Shown: one piece after another, positions 53,131 through 62,470 of the stretch
Layout: the number at the start of each line of letters is the position of its first letter
How positions within the stretch are numbered: position 1 is the stretch's first letter
NCBI GenBank assembly: GCA_023426575.1
Contig: JAFAAL010000012.1
Span: 1-64,000 of the forward strand
Direction of reading: 5' to 3'
DNA from: Bacillota bacterium
Lineage (GTDB): Bacteria > Bacillota > Clostridia > Saccharofermentanales > DTU023
DNA: 64,000 nucleotides
Translations under genes and position numbers: made by a program
The notes under the pieces: generated by a model
Database searches by the model: none
The model's input: the letters and a program-made list of their open reading frames with translations, nothing else
What the model was told of the DNA's origin: nothing

Positions 53131-53631
53131 TTGCCTGAACGTGAACTTATCTCACAAAAAAATAATGACTATGCCAAGCCTCTCAAGCTCGGAGATCAGC
53201 CACTCGGAGGATCGGAGCCTAAAGAGCCTTCGAAGCTCTGGCAGAAGAATCTGGATCTGACCAAGGTTCATCGTTCGCCTGCACAGGCCAGTGATTTCCA
53301 CCAGGACCTCGAGCGGACGAGGCGTCTGTCGGCCGTGGGTCGTGCGGCCGCTGAATCTCAGGCTCAAGCGCGCGCCAAGGAGAGCACGCCCTGGGATGAG
53401 GACCATAAGAATGGCGCCAGAGTCTATAAGATGATAGGATATACGACCTCCGCAAGAGTCGACCGAAAATTCGTCTTAGAAGCCAGGCAGCGTAAACTGC
53501 GTAAGATTCTCGTCTATGTCTTAGCTCTGACGATTGTCGGCATGATTCTCGCCATCAACAAGCCAATTAAGAACATCGGGGAGTTCAAGAGAATTCTCGG
53601 GATCGATTCGCTCTTTGGCACAAATGAATAA
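53131..53631 (+). CDS. Small membrane-anchored protein of unknown function
   Basis: 166 residues, not recognised. A long polar, low-complexity N-terminal part (about 1-120) is followed by a basic patch RQRKLRKI, a single hydrophobic helix (about 130-150, LVYVLALTIVGMILAI region) and a short end, so it is probably tail-anchored with the N-terminus in the cytoplasm. TTG start nine bases after GGAGG. It follows hfq by 20 bases and ends the plus-strand block at a terminator. Confidence 0.6.
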   Translation: MPERELISQKNNDYAKPLKLGDQPLGGSEPKEPSKLWQKNLDLTKVHRSPAQASDFHQDLERTRRLSAVGRAAAESQAQARAKESTPWDEDHKNGARVYKMIGYTTSARVDRKFVLEARQRKLRKILVYVLALTIVGMILAINKPIKNIGEFKRILGIDSLFGTNE

Positions 53632-53639
53632 GCTTGAAG

Positions 53640-53671
53640 AGGGCGCAGACGATAGAACTTGTCTGCGCCCT
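53640..53671. terminator. Terminator hairpin between convergent blocks
   Basis: An 11-bp perfect stem AGGGCGCAGAC / GTCTGCGCCCT with a 10-base loop, followed on the plus strand by TCATTTATTGTT. It lies 8 bases past the last plus-strand gene and about 80 bases from the end of the minus-strand operon. Confidence 0.75.
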
Positions 53672-53740
53672 TCATTTATTGTTCTAAGTTGACAAAACTA
53701 TTATTTTGCGAAGTTGGTGATGGATTCCCATTGTCAGATC

Positions 53741-53753
53741 AGATCATTGATCT
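53741..53753. repeat. Perfect inverted repeat at the end of the exporter operon
   Basis: AGATCATTGATCT, a 6-bp perfect inverted repeat with one central base, touches the stop codon of the exporter subunit; an outer TGTCA/TGACA pair flanks it. There is no U tract on the minus strand, so terminator function is doubtful. Confidence 0.4.
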
Positions 53754-54199
53754 CACTGTGACATCCTCTTCTCTTTGACTTGAGCCAAAAGTCTTGCCAC
53801 GGATGAGACCAATAAAATAGCCAGAGCGAGAATTCCTGCTGAACCAAATGTCTTACGAGACACTTCGCTGAAGCCAAGATAATCACCACTGACCAATGTG
53901 CTCATCGTCAGATAGATGCCTTCTCCTGGGACGAGCGGCAACATGCCGACTAAGATATAAACGGAGGCTGGCATCTTACGTAGGCGCGCCATGACCTCGG
54001 CATAGACGCTGACAAATACCGCCGCGACAAAAAATGCGAGCGCGTATCCTGTCAGAGGATCGAGCAGCCTATAGATTACCCAGCCGAAACCTCCACCCAT
54101 CGCCCCATAAATGAGGGTCTTCCCTCTCAGGTCAAAGACCAGTCCAAATGCTGAAGAGGCAAGGCAGGCCGAGATAAAGTAAAAGAGGATGGAGATCAT
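53753..54199 (-). CDS. Threonine/serine exporter, small subunit (DUF3815/YjjB type)
   Basis: 148-residue membrane protein with four or five helices; FDLRGKTLIYGAMGGGFGW, MPASVYILVGMLPLVPGEGIY and the remaining pattern match the ThrE C-terminal half, YjjB-like. It forms a split ThrE exporter with the upstream gene (ATGA overlap). Last gene of the glyA operon. Confidence 0.85.
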   Translation of the reverse strand: MISILFYFISACLASSAFGLVFDLRGKTLIYGAMGGGFGWVIYRLLDPLTGYALAFFVAAVFVSVYAEVMARLRKMPASVYILVGMLPLVPGEGIYLTMSTLVSGDYLGFSEVSRKTFGSAGILALAILLVSSVARLLAQVKEKRMSQ

Positions 54200-54990
54200 C
54201 GCAGAACCAGCCTTTCTACGCCGAGCGCCAGACCAGAGCCAATAGCAATACTGAGAGCGGCCAGGAGCGTTTCAAGCAATTTGGACAGACCCGCGATCGT
54301 ATCGTTGGAGATCAGATCACGAATGGAGTTCATGAGTGAGATCCCTGGAAAGAGATACATGAAGCTCCCTGCCGTGATGACCGTTCTGAGATGCCCCAGG
54401 CCGAAGTAGCCTGTAAATGCCGTCAAGATGGTGACGATGAATCCACCGATGATATTGACGAAGAGGCGGTTGACCTGGAGCTTTTGCAGAGGAAAAATAC
54501 AAAGCTTTAAGATGACGTCAATAACGAAGGCATAGAGGGCGCCCCAGAGGCCCGCACCTATCATCAAGGCGAAGCCGAAGCCGACATAGCCCGTAATGAG
54601 AACCTGTGTATAGAGTTTTTCACTCGCGCGCGAGCTCATAATCTCTCTGACCTCGGAGAGCGCCTGTCCAGGTTCTGGTGTCGTCTTGCAAATCCTCCGC
54701 GTCAAATCATTCAACTTGATGATGTGGTCGAGATTGTCTGAGCGGCTTGGGACGCGTCTCTGGGCAAAAAATTCCTCCCCCTCAGGACTTTCAAAGGAGA
54801 TGGAAAGATAATTTGCAATCGCAAAGATATCTATGTTTTCTGCCCCATAAGCGCGCAAGACGCGCTCCGCCGTCTCTTCAATGCGGTAGGTCTCGGCACC
54901 AGCCGAGAGCATGCCATGCGAGAGTCCTAGAGCCAGACGGCGAATCGCCTCCCACTTCTCCCTCGTCAATTGTCCTCTCTCCTCTGCCAC
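54196..54990 (-). CDS. Threonine/serine exporter, large subunit (DUF1212/YjjP type)
   Basis: 264 residues. A cytoplasmic N-terminal domain starts with LALGLSHGMLSAGAETYRIEETAERV and has DNLDHIIKLNDLTRR, as in ThrE; then about five membrane helices with MYLFPGISLMNSIRDLISND. Exports threonine/serine or a related small molecule in characterised relatives. Five bases after asd in the operon, matching a threonine-pathway neighbour. Confidence 0.87.
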   Translation of the reverse strand: MAEERGQLTREKWEAIRRLALGLSHGMLSAGAETYRIEETAERVLRAYGAENIDIFAIANYLSISFESPEGEEFFAQRRVPSRSDNLDHIIKLNDLTRRICKTTPEPGQALSEVREIMSSRASEKLYTQVLITGYVGFGFALMIGAGLWGALYAFVIDVILKLCIFPLQKLQVNRLFVNIIGGFIVTILTAFTGYFGLGHLRTVITAGSFMYLFPGISLMNSIRDLISNDTIAGLSKLLETLLAALSIAIGSGLALGVERLVLR

Positions 54991-54995
54991 GATCT

Positions 54996-56069
54996 TTAAT
55001 CAAGGTACCCTTCTTGATAGAGATATTCTGCACTGAGTACCGAGCCTCCAGCCGCCCCGCGCAGCGTGTTGTGACTCAGACAGACAAACTTATAGTCGAA
55101 GACGGGATCCTCTCTCAAGCGGCCGACGGTCACTGCCATCCCCCCACCACTGTCGACGTCCAGCTTTGGCTGAGGCCGATCTTCACTCTCGACATAATAG
55201 ATGAATTGCTCAGGGGCACTCGGGAGGCCTGCCGTCGGCAAGTCCTGATTAAAGGCCTCCCACCGCGCCAAGATCTCATCCCGACTCACCTTCTGCTCGA
55301 GAGCAAAGGAGACGGTCGCCGTATGTCCTTCATTGACAGAAACACGGCAGCATTGAGCGGAAATCTTCGGCTCTTGGGCCAGGGTGATCTGCTTGTCCAC
55401 CTGCCCCCAAATCTTGAGAGGCTCCCTCTCACTCTTGGCCTCTTCCCCAGAGATAAAGGGAATCATATTCTCCTGCATCTCTGGCCAATCGGAGAGGCGG
55501 CGGCCTGCTCCCGAAACGGCCTGATAGGTCGAGACAATGACAGATTTGAGACCCAGGGGGCGAAGAGGCGTCAGGGCAGGCACATAAGATTGGATCGAGC
55601 AGTTCGGCTTGGCGATGATGAAGCCGCGCCGGGTGCCAAGCCTCTTCTTCTGCTCTTCAAGAACAGCGAGGTGAGCACTGTTGATCTCTGGAATGAGGAG
55701 GGGCACATCTGGAGTCTCGCGGTGGGCGGAGTTATTGGAGAGCACAATCAACTCACGCTTTGCCAGGTCCTCCTCGAGCTTTTTCGTCTCCTCCTTGTCG
55801 AGACTGAGGGCCGAGAAGACGAGCTGGCAGCCGTCCAAGGCCTCATCGACTTCTGACAGCGAGTAGATGATATGCTTGTCGAATTCTTTGGGCATGGACG
55901 TCTCGGCCAATTGCCAGCGCTTGGCCATGACTTCTCCATAGGCTTGACCCGCCGAGCGTGGTGAGGCAATCAGACTCTTGACCTCAAAATAAGGATGCCC
56001 CGCCAAGAGGCTGAGAAGTCGCTGACCGACATAGCCAGTCGCCCCTAAAACAGCAATTGAAACTTTCAT
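54996..56069 (-). CDS. asd: Aspartate-semialdehyde dehydrogenase, archaeal/fungal type
   Basis: Reduces aspartyl phosphate for lysine, threonine and methionine synthesis. The 357 residues have NADP motif GATGYVGQRLL, SNNSAHRETPDVPLLIPEIN, and the catalytic Cys in AKPNCSIQSYVP. The GATGYVGQR start and the overall pattern are of the archaeal/yeast branch, not the GATGAVG bacterial one. Its ATG directly follows the Xer stop (no gap), with AAGGAGG in the end of xer. Confidence 0.93.
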   Translation of the reverse strand: MKVSIAVLGATGYVGQRLLSLLAGHPYFEVKSLIASPRSAGQAYGEVMAKRWQLAETSMPKEFDKHIIYSLSEVDEALDGCQLVFSALSLDKEETKKLEEDLAKRELIVLSNNSAHRETPDVPLLIPEINSAHLAVLEEQKKRLGTRRGFIIAKPNCSIQSYVPALTPLRPLGLKSVIVSTYQAVSGAGRRLSDWPEMQENMIPFISGEEAKSEREPLKIWGQVDKQITLAQEPKISAQCCRVSVNEGHTATVSFALEQKVSRDEILARWEAFNQDLPTAGLPSAPEQFIYYVESEDRPQPKLDVDSGGGMAVTVGRLREDPVFDYKFVCLSHNTLRGAAGGSVLSAEYLYQEGYLD

Positions 56070-57095
56070 TTATTCCTCCTTGGGGGTGGCCTGCACTCCC
56101 CGATCTGGCTTATCAGCCCGCCTCTTTTGTAATTGGTTCAGCGGATTATTCTCCACGGCACGCGCCAATTGCTCATCATTGACGTGCGTATATATTTCCG
56201 TGGTTGCCACCGACTCATGTCCTAGAATTTGTTGTAGCGACCTCAAGTCACAGGCGCCATAGCGATACATCAAGGTTGCGGCCGTATGACGCAGCTTGTG
56301 TGTCGAATAGCGCTCAGGATCGAGTCCGGCCGCTCTGAGGTATTTCTTGACCACATTTTGGACCGCTCGAGGCCCGAGTCCTGTTTTGTTTCGAGAGATG
56401 AACAATCTGTCCTCATGACCAGCCTTGGGCTCGGGCCTAACGGCCAGATAGGCCTCGAGAGCACGCCTAGCACTCTCATTGAGATAGATGCTCCGCTCCT
56501 TATTGCCCTTACCAATCACTGTGATGACATCGGGTCTTAGATTGGACAGCTTAAGAGAGCAGAGCTCAGACAGACGCATCCCACAGTTGAGAAAGAGCGT
56601 TAGGATGCAGTAGTCGCGCATCTGATTGGGATCATCCGAGGCCTCTTCGACAGCGGCGAGTAGATCCATACTCTCATCGAGCTCCAGGTAGCGCGGCAGC
56701 CTCTTCTCCTGCTTTGGAGATTCGAGTTCCGCCGCAGGATTCTTGTCAATAACCCGCGCCTTCGTGTGAAGGTAGTCAAAAAATGAGCGAATGGCCGCCG
56801 TTCGTCTGGCCCGTGCTGCGGGGCCATTATCTCTCTCATGGGCGAGATATGAGACAAAACGATAGATCTCTGAGAGGCTGACCTGACTGAGGAAGTCAGC
56901 ATCGACATCTTCTATTGAGACCTCTGAGAGCTCAAGTTCTCGGGACACCTGCCCTCTCAAGCGCTTTAGAAAGCGCAAAAAGAGGCTGAGATCATAGCGA
57001 TACTCGCTGATCGTCAGAGGACTGCGCGCCTTGATGCCGGCGAAGTAGTCCAAAAACTCATCGAGGAGATAGCAGGAGTCTACAGTCTGGGGCAT
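56070..57095 (-). CDS. Tyrosine recombinase, XerC/XerD-like
   Basis: 341 residues. N-terminal SAM-like core-binding domain (YLLDEFLDYFAGIKARSPLT) and catalytic domain with Arg in GMRLSELCSL, HKLRHTAATLM, LGHESVATTEIYTH and a nucleophilic Tyr in that last motif. A C-terminal extension of about 25 residues (KRRADKPDRGVQATPKEE) is unusual. Embedded in a housekeeping operon, with no att repeats or cargo, so a chromosome-dimer Xer is more likely than an element integrase. One-base overlap with the aminopeptidase. Confidence 0.88.
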   Translation of the reverse strand: MPQTVDSCYLLDEFLDYFAGIKARSPLTISEYRYDLSLFLRFLKRLRGQVSRELELSEVSIEDVDADFLSQVSLSEIYRFVSYLAHERDNGPAARARRTAAIRSFFDYLHTKARVIDKNPAAELESPKQEKRLPRYLELDESMDLLAAVEEASDDPNQMRDYCILTLFLNCGMRLSELCSLKLSNLRPDVITVIGKGNKERSIYLNESARRALEAYLAVRPEPKAGHEDRLFISRNKTGLGPRAVQNVVKKYLRAAGLDPERYSTHKLRHTAATLMYRYGACDLRSLQQILGHESVATTEIYTHVNDEQLARAVENNPLNQLQKRRADKPDRGVQATPKEE

Positions 57096-58504
57096 CAGGC
57101 AATCAGGAAGGCAAGATACGCACGGTATGTCTCAAAGATGTCGACCTTGGAACAGAGTTCGAAGCAGGAGTGCATTGAGAGCGTGGGAACGCCACAGTCA
57201 AGCACTTGCATCCCCTGATTGGCAAAGTACTTGGCAATTGTTCCACCACCACCTTGATCGACCTTGCCGAGTTCACCAATCTGCCAGGCGACCTCGGCAT
57301 CATCGAAGATGCGTGTCACTTTATTCAAGAACTCCGCAGAGCAATCGCTCGTTCCGCCCTTGCCACCAGAACCAGTGTATTTGGCAAGAGCAATCCCACG
57401 TCCGCAATAGGCGGTGTTGAGAGGCTCTGTCACGCTTGGGAAAACAGGATCATAAGCCACAGTGACATCTGATGAGAGGAGTTCTGTATGAATCAGCATC
57501 TCTTGAGCCTCAATGAGTTCAGGATTCCGCCCTAAGAAGCGGTGCAAAAACTCGTGCATAATAAAGCGATAGCGCTCACTTTGAGCTCCTGTCACTCCGT
57601 CAGATCCCACTTCTTCCTTATCGAAGAGAAAGACGCCCATGCTCTTCTTCCCTGGCTTGGCTGCCAAGAGCGCTTGAATCGCGGTATAGGCACAGACGCG
57701 GTCATCTTGCCCATAACCTCCGATAAAACTCTGATCAAAGCCAACAGAGCGAGCTGGTGACGCAGGGACAAGCTCAATTTCAGCACTGAGGAGGTCGCGC
57801 TCTACGAGTCCATAGCGCTCGTTGAGAAGTTTTAAGACATGTAGTTTTGTCGGATCATGGATCTCCTCCTCGCTCTCGTAGGGTATGGAGCCGACGACGA
57901 TATTGAGTTCCTCTCCGAGGATGACCTCGCTGGCCTTCTTTTGCATTTGATCGCGCCCGAGGTGGGGCAGTAAGTCCGTGATGGTGAAGACCGGATCTTC
58001 CTCCTTGAGCCCTATTTCAATCTCGACCTTCCTGCCATCCTTGAGGTAGACGACCCCGACGATGGCGAGGGGGATTGCAGCCCACTGATACTTCTTGATG
58101 CCGCCGTAATAGTGCGTCTTAAAATAGGCAATTTCTTTCTCTTCATAGAGAGGATTCGGTTTGAGATCAAGACGGGGTGAGTCGACATGGGCTCCAATCA
58201 GGCGGAGGCCGTTGACAGGCGACTCAGAACCAACGACGGCAGCAAAGAGGCCCTTGCCGTCCACTGTCTCGTAGACCTTCTCCCCCTTCTTGAGCTTTTT
58301 GACATCGCGCAGTCTGACGAAGCCATGCGCCTCCAGTTCGGCGACTGTCATATCAATATAAAGACGCTCTGTCTTCCCGCGGTTGAGAGCCTGTCGATAG
58401 GCCTCACAAAAGCTCATGACCTCCTCTTCTCGCCGTTTCTTCCAGATGTTTTCCTGCTTATGGCAGAGCTTCTCTTGCACTTTTTGGATGTCAGATTTTT
58501 TCAT
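57095..58504 (-). CDS. M18 family aminopeptidase
   Basis: Zinc aminopeptidase of the aspartyl/M18 group, 469 residues from ATG 58504. Metal ligands and active-site residues are in RLIGAHVDSPRLDLKP, IGGYGQDDRVCAY, FDKEEVGSDGVTGAQS and the late TLSMHSCFE. An in-frame GTG at 58519 overlaps the rarA stop (GTGA) and could also be the start; AGGTGAG lies 10 bases before the ATG. Cytoplasmic peptide turnover. Confidence 0.9.
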   Translation of the reverse strand: MKKSDIQKVQEKLCHKQENIWKKRREEEVMSFCEAYRQALNRGKTERLYIDMTVAELEAHGFVRLRDVKKLKKGEKVYETVDGKGLFAAVVGSESPVNGLRLIGAHVDSPRLDLKPNPLYEEKEIAYFKTHYYGGIKKYQWAAIPLAIVGVVYLKDGRKVEIEIGLKEEDPVFTITDLLPHLGRDQMQKKASEVILGEELNIVVGSIPYESEEEIHDPTKLHVLKLLNERYGLVERDLLSAEIELVPASPARSVGFDQSFIGGYGQDDRVCAYTAIQALLAAKPGKKSMGVFLFDKEEVGSDGVTGAQSERYRFIMHEFLHRFLGRNPELIEAQEMLIHTELLSSDVTVAYDPVFPSVTEPLNTAYCGRGIALAKYTGSGGKGGTSDCSAEFLNKVTRIFDDAEVAWQIGELGKVDQGGGGTIAKYFANQGMQVLDCGVPTLSMHSCFELCSKVDIFETYRAYLAFLIA

Positions 58505-58515
58505 AATAGGACTTC

Positions 58516-59865
58516 TCACCTTTCTGTCTTCTCAGAAGAATGATCTGAGTTGTTTTCATGGCGGACACTCTCGAGCCAATCTCGAATGCGTGCCTCATAT
58601 CCCTGATTCTTGGGTTCATAAAAGATATGATCCCTGATTTTATCAGGTAAATATTGTTGTCTTACGATGCCCCCCGGATAGTCATGGGCATATTTGTAGC
58701 CGACGCCATAAGCGAGATCGTTACGCATGCCCTCCACTGGGGCATTGCAGAGATGTCGCGGAATCTCTCCACAATCTTGCTTGCGCACGAGGGCGAGGGC
58801 CTGGTCGATGGCGCGATAGGCCGAGTTGGACTTTGGAGAGGTGGCAATCATAATGACCGTCTCCGCTAAGATGATGCGAGCTTCTGGCATGCCAATGACC
58901 CGCACGGCGTGATCACAAGCCACCGCCATATTGAGGGCCTGCGGATTGGCCATGCCGACATCTTCAGCAGCGAGAATCATCAGGCGTCTCGTGATAAATT
59001 CTGGCTGTTCACCCCCTGCGAGGGCTTTTGCCAAATAGAAGATGGCTGCGTCAGGATCGGAACCGCGGCACGATTTTATCAAGGCGGAGATCGTGTTATA
59101 GTGCTCCTCCCCGCCCTGATCGTAGCGGATATTGACGGTCGAAGCGAGGTTGACAATCGCCTCCCGGTCGAGGACAATCGTCGTTTTGGACTCGGCTTGA
59201 GCTTTAAATGTTGGCTGTGAAACGATGGCGAGCTCTAAATTATTGAGTGCCGCCCTCGCGTCTCCCCCCGCCAACTGTGCAATGAGAGCGATTGCCTCAT
59301 CGCTGGCTTCGATGGGATATGCGCCATAGCCGCGCTCGACATCAGCGAGCGCACGGCGGATGAGAGATTCGAGATCCGCAGCCTCCAAGTTCTTGAGTTC
59401 GAAGACGGTCGAGCGCGAAATCAGCGCCTTGTTGACTTCAAAGTACGGGTTCTCTGTCGTCGCTCCAATCAGGATGAAGAGACCGCGCTCCACCGAAGGC
59501 AGAAGCAAGTCCTGCTGTGCCTTGTTGAAGCGGTGAATCTCGTCGACAAAGAGGAGACAACGTCCCTCAGGAGTCTGAAAGGGATTCTCGCACTTGGCGA
59601 TAAGCTCTCGAATCTCCTTGACTCCTGAGGTGACGGCATTAATGGCGTGAAATGGAATTTTACTCGTCTGGGCGATGACGCGGGCAATGCTCGTCTTGCC
59701 AGTGCCAGGGGGGCCGAAGAGGATGACTGAACTCAGGCGATCCGTTTCAATTAAACGGCGCAAGAGCTTGCCAGGAGCAAGGATCTCGCTCTGGCCAACA
59801 ATCTCATCGAGACTGCGTGGAGCCATCCGATAGGCCAGTGGACTGTGAGGACTATAGGCCTGCAT
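58516..59865 (-). CDS. rarA: Replication-associated recombination ATPase RarA (MgsA)
   Basis: Clamp-loader-like AAA+ ATPase acting at stalled forks. The 449 residues contain [16 protein letters not shown], Walker [12 protein letters not shown], Walker [17 protein letters not shown], sensor [12 protein letters not shown], and the C-terminal tetramerisation part with [20 protein letters not shown] and [13 protein letters not shown]. Located 17 bases after glyA and overlapping or touching the aminopeptidase start. Confidence 0.94.
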   Translation of the reverse strand: MQAYSPHSPLAYRMAPRSLDEIVGQSEILAPGKLLRRLIETDRLSSVILFGPPGTGKTSIARVIAQTSKIPFHAINAVTSGVKEIRELIAKCENPFQTPEGRCLLFVDEIHRFNKAQQDLLLPSVERGLFILIGATTENPYFEVNKALISRSTVFELKNLEAADLESLIRRALADVERGYGAYPIEASDEAIALIAQLAGGDARAALNNLELAIVSQPTFKAQAESKTTIVLDREAIVNLASTVNIRYDQGGEEHYNTISALIKSCRGSDPDAAIFYLAKALAGGEQPEFITRRLMILAAEDVGMANPQALNMAVACDHAVRVIGMPEARIILAETVIMIATSPKSNSAYRAIDQALALVRKQDCGEIPRHLCNAPVEGMRNDLAYGVGYKYAHDYPGGIVRQQYLPDKIRDHIFYEPKNQGYEARIRDWLESVRHENNSDHSSEKTER

Positions 59866-59882
59866 CAGCTCTTGAACTCTGC

Positions 59883-61136
59883 TTATTCGCAGTGAGTCTC
59901 AGGATAGAGCGGGAAACGCTTGCAGAGCTCGTTGACGTGGCTGATGATCTCCTGCTTCTTATTCTCATAGTCCTGGACACCCCAGGCAATCAGCTGGGCA
60001 ATTTCTGCCATTTCGGGCTCCTTGAAGCCGCGCGTGGTCACTGCAGGTGTGCCAATTCTGACGCCAGAAGCAATCCAAGGTTTCTCAGGATCGTACGGGA
60101 TTCCATTCTTATTGGTCGTGATATGGACCTCGTCCAATCTCTCCTGCAGTTCCTTCCCCGTGACACCCGTTCCCCGGAGGTCTAGGAGCATCAGATGGTT
60201 ATCAGTCCCCCCACTGACGAGGTTCAGACCGTGGGACATCAAGGCTTGCGCCAGAGCCTGGGCATTATTGACCACCTGCTCCTGATATTGTTTGAACTCT
60301 GGCTTGAGAGCCTCGCCGAAGGCGACGGCCTTGGCGGCAATAATGTGCATGAGGGGTCCGCCCTGCATCCCTGGGAAGACGGCGGAGTCAATCTTCTTGG
60401 CGTGCTCTTCCTTGCACATAATCAGGCCGCCACGGGGGCCGCGCAGTGTCTTATGCGTCGTCGACGTGACAAAGTCTGCATAGGGCACGGGGGATTCATG
60501 CAGACCAGCGACAATGAGGCCAGCGATATGAGCAATATCGACCATGAGCAGGGCCCCAACTTCCTGGGCAATCTCATGAAAGCGTTTAAAGTCAATCTTG
60601 CGCGGATAGGACGATGCGCCGGCGATAATCATCTTAGGACGCAGCTCGCGCGCCTTCTTGGCCAATTCATCGTAGTCAATCTGGCAGGTCTCACGATCCA
60701 CTTGATAGTGGTGTGCCTCAAAATACTTGCCAGAGAAGTTGAGGTGCATTCCGTGAGTCAGATGTCCGCCATGCGTCAGATCCATGCCGAGAATCTTGTC
60801 GCCAGGTTCCAAATAGGTCAGGTAGACCGCGGTGTTGGCCTGCGCCCCAGAGTGCGGCTGAACATTGGCGTGGTCACAGCCGAAGAGCTGCTTTACACGA
60901 TCAATGGCCAAGTTTTCGACTATGTCAACATACTCGCAACCGCCATAATAGCGCTTGCCGGGATAGCCTTCTGCGTATTTATTGGTCATGACGGAGCCAG
61001 CGGCTTCCAACACAGCTTCAGAGACAAAATTTTCAGAAGCTATGAGCTCAATAAAACTCTGCTGACGATGCAATTCCTGCATCATCGCCTCATAGACTGG
61101 CTGATCCTTCTTTTCGAGGACGGGATAATAAAACAT
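59883..61136 (-). CDS. glyA: Serine hydroxymethyltransferase
   Basis: PLP enzyme interconverting serine and glycine with tetrahydrofolate. The 417 residues have [51 protein letters not shown] lysine in [14 protein letters not shown], and [28 protein letters not shown] precedes the ATG. First gene of the seven-gene minus-strand operon to the exporter genes. Confidence 0.96.
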   Translation of the reverse strand: MFYYPVLEKKDQPVYEAMMQELHRQQSFIELIASENFVSEAVLEAAGSVMTNKYAEGYPGKRYYGGCEYVDIVENLAIDRVKQLFGCDHANVQPHSGAQANTAVYLTYLEPGDKILGMDLTHGGHLTHGMHLNFSGKYFEAHHYQVDRETCQIDYDELAKKARELRPKMIIAGASSYPRKIDFKRFHEIAQEVGALLMVDIAHIAGLIVAGLHESPVPYADFVTSTTHKTLRGPRGGLIMCKEEHAKKIDSAVFPGMQGGPLMHIIAAKAVAFGEALKPEFKQYQEQVVNNAQALAQALMSHGLNLVSGGTDNHLMLLDLRGTGVTGKELQERLDEVHITTNKNGIPYDPEKPWIASGVRIGTPAVTTRGFKEPEMAEIAQLIAWGVQDYENKKQEIISHVNELCKRFPLYPETHCE

Positions 61137-61150
61137 GCAATACCTCCTGC

Positions 61151-61164
61151 ATTTCTTAAGAAAT
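61151..61164. promoter_or_regulatory. 14-bp palindrome in the glyA leader
   Basis: ATTTCTTAAGAAAT is a perfect palindrome between the predicted glyA transcription start (about 61170) and its ribosome binding site. Operator-like, or a short leader hairpin; no regulator identified. Confidence 0.45.
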
Positions 61165-61176
61165 TAGCCACTAAGA

Positions 61177-61205
61177 ATCATAGCAAAAAAGCGGCCAGAT
61201 TTAAA
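61177..61205 (-). promoter_or_regulatory. glyA promoter overlapping the thiI terminator
   Basis: On the minus strand TTTAAA (61205-61200), 17-base spacer, TATGAT (61182-61177) with the extended TGC. The -35 lies in the loop of the thiI terminator hairpin and the spacer contains its 3' stem and U tract. Confidence 0.7.
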
Positions 61206-61219
61206 CTTCATGGCCGCTT
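61185..61219 (-). terminator. Terminator of the thiI operon
   Basis: Minus strand AAGCGGCCA / TGGCCGCTT, a 9-bp perfect stem with a 13-base loop, followed by a T run. It lies 21 bases after the thiI stop codon. Confidence 0.88.
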
Positions 61220-61240
61220 CGAGTCTTTAAGTTACAAGCT

Positions 61241-62464
61241 TTAGAGGGGATTCAGATCGTAGAGTTCACAGCTCTCCACCGCCTCTTTGACAAGTTCTTC
61301 AATAGGCAATTTCGCCTCGGCGCGCTCACAGTCGGAGCGCTTGGGCTTTGTCTTGGGGTGCTTGGCGACAAAGACGGTACAACAGTCCTCATAGGGCAAA
61401 ATAGAAGTATCAAAAGCCCCAATCTCGCGAGAAATCCTGATGATCTCATCCTTGTCCATGCCGATGAGAGGGCGGAATAGAGGCAAGTCCATCAAGTAGT
61501 CAATGCACTGTAGTGCCTCGAGAGTCTGACTTGCGACTTGCCCGAGACTCTCGCCGCTAATCAGCGCTCCACAGCCATGGCGCTCAGCGAGAGCCGCAGC
61601 AATGCGATACATCATTCGCCGCATGACGACAGTCAGGAGCTCGGGATCTACGGACTCATTGAGCGCAAGTTGAACGGGCGTAAAGTCGACGACATTCAAC
61701 TTGACGCGACCTGCATAGCTGGCCAAGATGCGCGCCAGATCCACGACCTTTTGCTTGGCCTCTGGACTGGTATAGGGATGAGTGTGGAAGTAGACGGCGG
61801 ACAGTTGCATACCACGTGAGGCCATCTGGAAACCTGCCACAGGAGAGTCGATTCCCCCAGATAAGAGAAGCATGCCCCGCCCGCTCATTCCCACAGGCAG
61901 GCCGCGATACGCCGGAAATGACTTGTGGTAGAGATAGCTCTTCCCCTGCTCGCGAACCTCGATAGTCAGATTGACATCGGGCTGGTGGAGGTCGACACTG
62001 AGTTCTCCGGGATGAGCCTTAAGAACCAGTTCACCGAGTCTGACGCAGAGCTCGTAAGAATTCTCAGGATAGGACTTATCCGTTCTCTTTGCAGACATCT
62101 TAAATGTGTGAGGCGCAGGGCCTGCCGCTGCAAATGCTCGTGCCGCATAGTCCAAGACTTCTTCTCGGATCTTCTGAGGATCTGAAGGCATCACGCGGAC
62201 TGGGCTCGCTGAGACATAGCCGAAGACAGGCTTGATCGCAGTGAGGATCTCGTCGATGGGAAAGTGTTCCTCCAGTCCCCTCACCCAAATGCGAGAATGC
62301 TCCTGATAAACCTCCACAGCACAGATCGGTCGGAGACGATAACGCAGCGTCTTGAGGATGCGATCGACAAAGCGGCGTCTGTTCAGACCCTTGAGAGTGA
62401 TCTCCCCGAGACGTAGCAAAATAAGACGGTCATAGCGCTGACCTTGAAATTCAACTCTGTTCAT
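61241..62464 (-). CDS. thiI: tRNA 4-thiouridine synthetase ThiI (no rhodanese domain)
   Basis: Activates U8 of tRNA and inserts sulphur; also linked to thiazole synthesis. The 407 residues cover the ferredoxin-like/THUMP domain (LLRLGEITLKGLNRRRF) and the PP-loop domain (LLLSGGIDSPVAGFQMASRG, SGESLGQVASQT). Cys residues in YEDCCTVFVAKHP match the catalytic region. The C-terminal rhodanese domain of E. coli ThiI is absent, as in most Gram-positives, so sulphur would come directly from the adjacent desulfurase. No good Shine-Dalgarno upstream; 6 bases after the desulfurase gene. Confidence 0.93.
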   Translation of the reverse strand: MNRVEFQGQRYDRLILLRLGEITLKGLNRRRFVDRILKTLRYRLRPICAVEVYQEHSRIWVRGLEEHFPIDEILTAIKPVFGYVSASPVRVMPSDPQKIREEVLDYAARAFAAAGPAPHTFKMSAKRTDKSYPENSYELCVRLGELVLKAHPGELSVDLHQPDVNLTIEVREQGKSYLYHKSFPAYRGLPVGMSGRGMLLLSGGIDSPVAGFQMASRGMQLSAVYFHTHPYTSPEAKQKVVDLARILASYAGRVKLNVVDFTPVQLALNESVDPELLTVVMRRMMYRIAAALAERHGCGALISGESLGQVASQTLEALQCIDYLMDLPLFRPLIGMDKDEIIRISREIGAFDTSILPYEDCCTVFVAKHPKTKPKRSDCERAEAKLPIEELVKEAVESCELYDLNPL

Positions 62465-62470
62465 CTTGTC

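Noticed and set aside
56070..57095. Tyrosine recombinase as an integrase of a mobile element
   Set aside because: It is embedded without gap in a housekeeping operon, with no flanking repeats, tRNA target, or cargo genes.
61137..61240. Glycine riboswitch or T-box before glyA
   Set aside because: The leader between start site and ATG is too short; the visible hairpin belongs to the thiI terminator.
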